A stretch of DNA of 64,000 bases from Oceanobacillus sp. J11TS1 (lineage in GTDB: Bacteria; Bacillota; Bacilli; Bacillales; Amphibacillaceae): contig NZ_BORO01000016.1 of assembly GCF_018333215.1 (NCBI RefSeq), positions 1 to 64,000 of the forward strand. The letters are read 5' to 3'. The notes beneath the pieces are model-generated. The model ran no database searches, was not told the origin of the DNA, and saw only the letters and a program-made list of their open reading frames with translations. Shown here in pieces: positions 63,548 to 64,000 of this stretch. The position numbers and the translations under genes are program-made. How positions within the stretch are numbered: the stretch's first letter is position 1; each line of letters opens with the position of its first letter.

Positions 63548-63588
63548 GGTGCCTGTTACTTGAAAACCGAACGGTGACAGGCACCGTT
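63548..63588. terminator. Bidirectional terminator of the catabolic run
   Basis: GGTGCCTGTTAC (63548-63559) pairs with GTGACAGGCACC (63574-63585) with one mismatch. It lies between convergent genes. Confidence 0.75.
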
Positions 63589-63602
63589 CAGTTTAAACTT
63601 TT

Positions 63603-64000
63603 TTATGCTGCATTCCTGTTATCCGTTGTTTTTGCTGATGTGATTAAACGTGATCCTTTTGATAAAATTAATACTAACACAATGGCGCATGCTAGTGATG
63701 AAAAGAAATAGGAGATCCCATTCATTGTAAGAGAATAGATGAATGGGGCTTGACCTGCTTCTTCCGCATAATTGGCAAAGAAAATCATGCCTGCGAGAAA
63801 ATGCCAAAAATAGCGTGCAAATCCACCTGCGAAAACTGCAATGACAACCCAGGTCATTGCACTATTCTTCTTATTGCTTTTAAAGTTTCTCTTAATTGGT
63901 TTGATGAATATTCCTGCAAAACCAACACATGCAAATGCAACAAAGTACTCGATGAATGCTTGGGAAGGTGTTAGAATCCAAGCTTCACCAATAGTAATTT
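63603..64000 (-). CDS. thiT: Thiamine transporter ThiT (5' end beyond window)
   Basis: The frame is open from the window edge to the stop at 63603; about 132 C-terminal residues are present. ThiT (YuaJ) is the thiamine-binding membrane component of an ECF transporter. Visible motifs are GEAWILTPSQAFIEYFVAFA, FAGIFIKPIKRN, GFARYFWHFLAGMIFFANYA and PFIYSLTMNGISYFFSSLAC, which hold conserved thiamine-pocket aromatic residues. The remaining N-terminal part and any TPP riboswitch would lie beyond 64000. It is convergent with the aldehyde dehydrogenase gene. Confidence 0.9.
   Translation of the reverse strand, partial: ITIGEAWILTPSQAFIEYFVAFACVGFAGIFIKPIKRNFKSNKKNSAMTWVVIAVFAGGFARYFWHFLAGMIFFANYAEEAGQAPFIYSLTMNGISYFFSSLACAIVLVLILSKGSRLITSAKTTDNRNAA

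Overview
The window comes from a low-GC, endospore-forming Gram-positive bacterium of the Bacillaceae. Evidence is the AGGAGG-type ribosome binding sites, a CwlJ spore-cortex hydrolase, LipM-type lipoylation, HxlR/HxlA/HxlB, LytR-CpsA-Psr and CzrA/CzcD proteins. The gene set recalls Oceanobacillus, Virgibacillus and their relatives, but the genus is not proven. No rRNA or tRNA gene and no CRISPR array was seen.

Layout. 1-2.7 kb is decayed accessory DNA: a broken MFS gene, an IS30-type transposase remnant, a duplicated broken gene piece and a conjugation-protein fragment, with one intact small XRE regulator that has paired operators. 2.8-4.7 kb is a MerR/MFS efflux pair. 4.9-7.2 kb holds a MazF/PemK-type toxin-antitoxin remnant, two unknown small genes and sparse DNA. 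7.2-10.8 kb is zwf, hxlR, hxlA and hxlB (formaldehyde fixation plus oxidative pentose phosphate entry); zwf and hxlA share one promoter architecture. 11-18.5 kb carries an SDR remnant, DUF3231, cwlJ, a flavin reductase, the DUF47/pit phosphate operon, an XRE-DUF1232 gene and an LCP ligase. 18.6-21.9 kb is the glyoxylate shunt (aceB, aceA), preceded by a 34-residue zinc-ribbon gene and a large operator-like inverted repeat. 22-29.6 kb has an esterase, a small secreted protein, a frameshifted GNAT gene, a merR-ABC exporter operon, a lipoprotein, and a manganese (yybP-ykoY) riboswitch ahead of a small basic protein and a kinase-like protein. 29.6-41.7 kb is lipA/lipM, a YhjC/YhjB-type symporter pair, a quinone-reductase-like gene with an ArsR regulator, a DJ-1 protein, a Zur-controlled rpsN paralogue, selO, and the kynU-kynB-kynA tryptophan operon. 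41.7-49.7 kb is a cation/proton antiporter, czrA/czcD, a class III Fic protein, a PPP-family phosphatase with a non-canonical start codon, a LacI regulator and a PAP2 phosphatase. 49.8-64 kb is a YfmJ-like reductase, a YeiH transporter, a TetR/DHA2 efflux pair, a nitronate monooxygenase, and a catabolic run of metallo-hydrolase, Baeyer-Villiger monooxygenase, esterase, alcohol dehydrogenase and aldehyde dehydrogenase, ending in a partial thiT.

How genes work together. HxlA/HxlB fix formaldehyde onto ribulose-5-phosphate, and zwf starts the oxidative branch that regenerates it. The monooxygenase run forms a plausible alcohol to ketone to ester to acid route whose two-carbon products could feed the glyoxylate shunt. 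Several genes are metal-linked: Zur/rpsN, CzrA/CzcD and the manganese riboswitch.

The most unusual non-coding signal is one GC-rich repeat family in three intergenic arrays (31.64, 48.67 and 52.20 kb). Its CGCTC cores recur every 20-21 bp. One array directly abuts the surviving N-terminus of a destroyed LysR gene.
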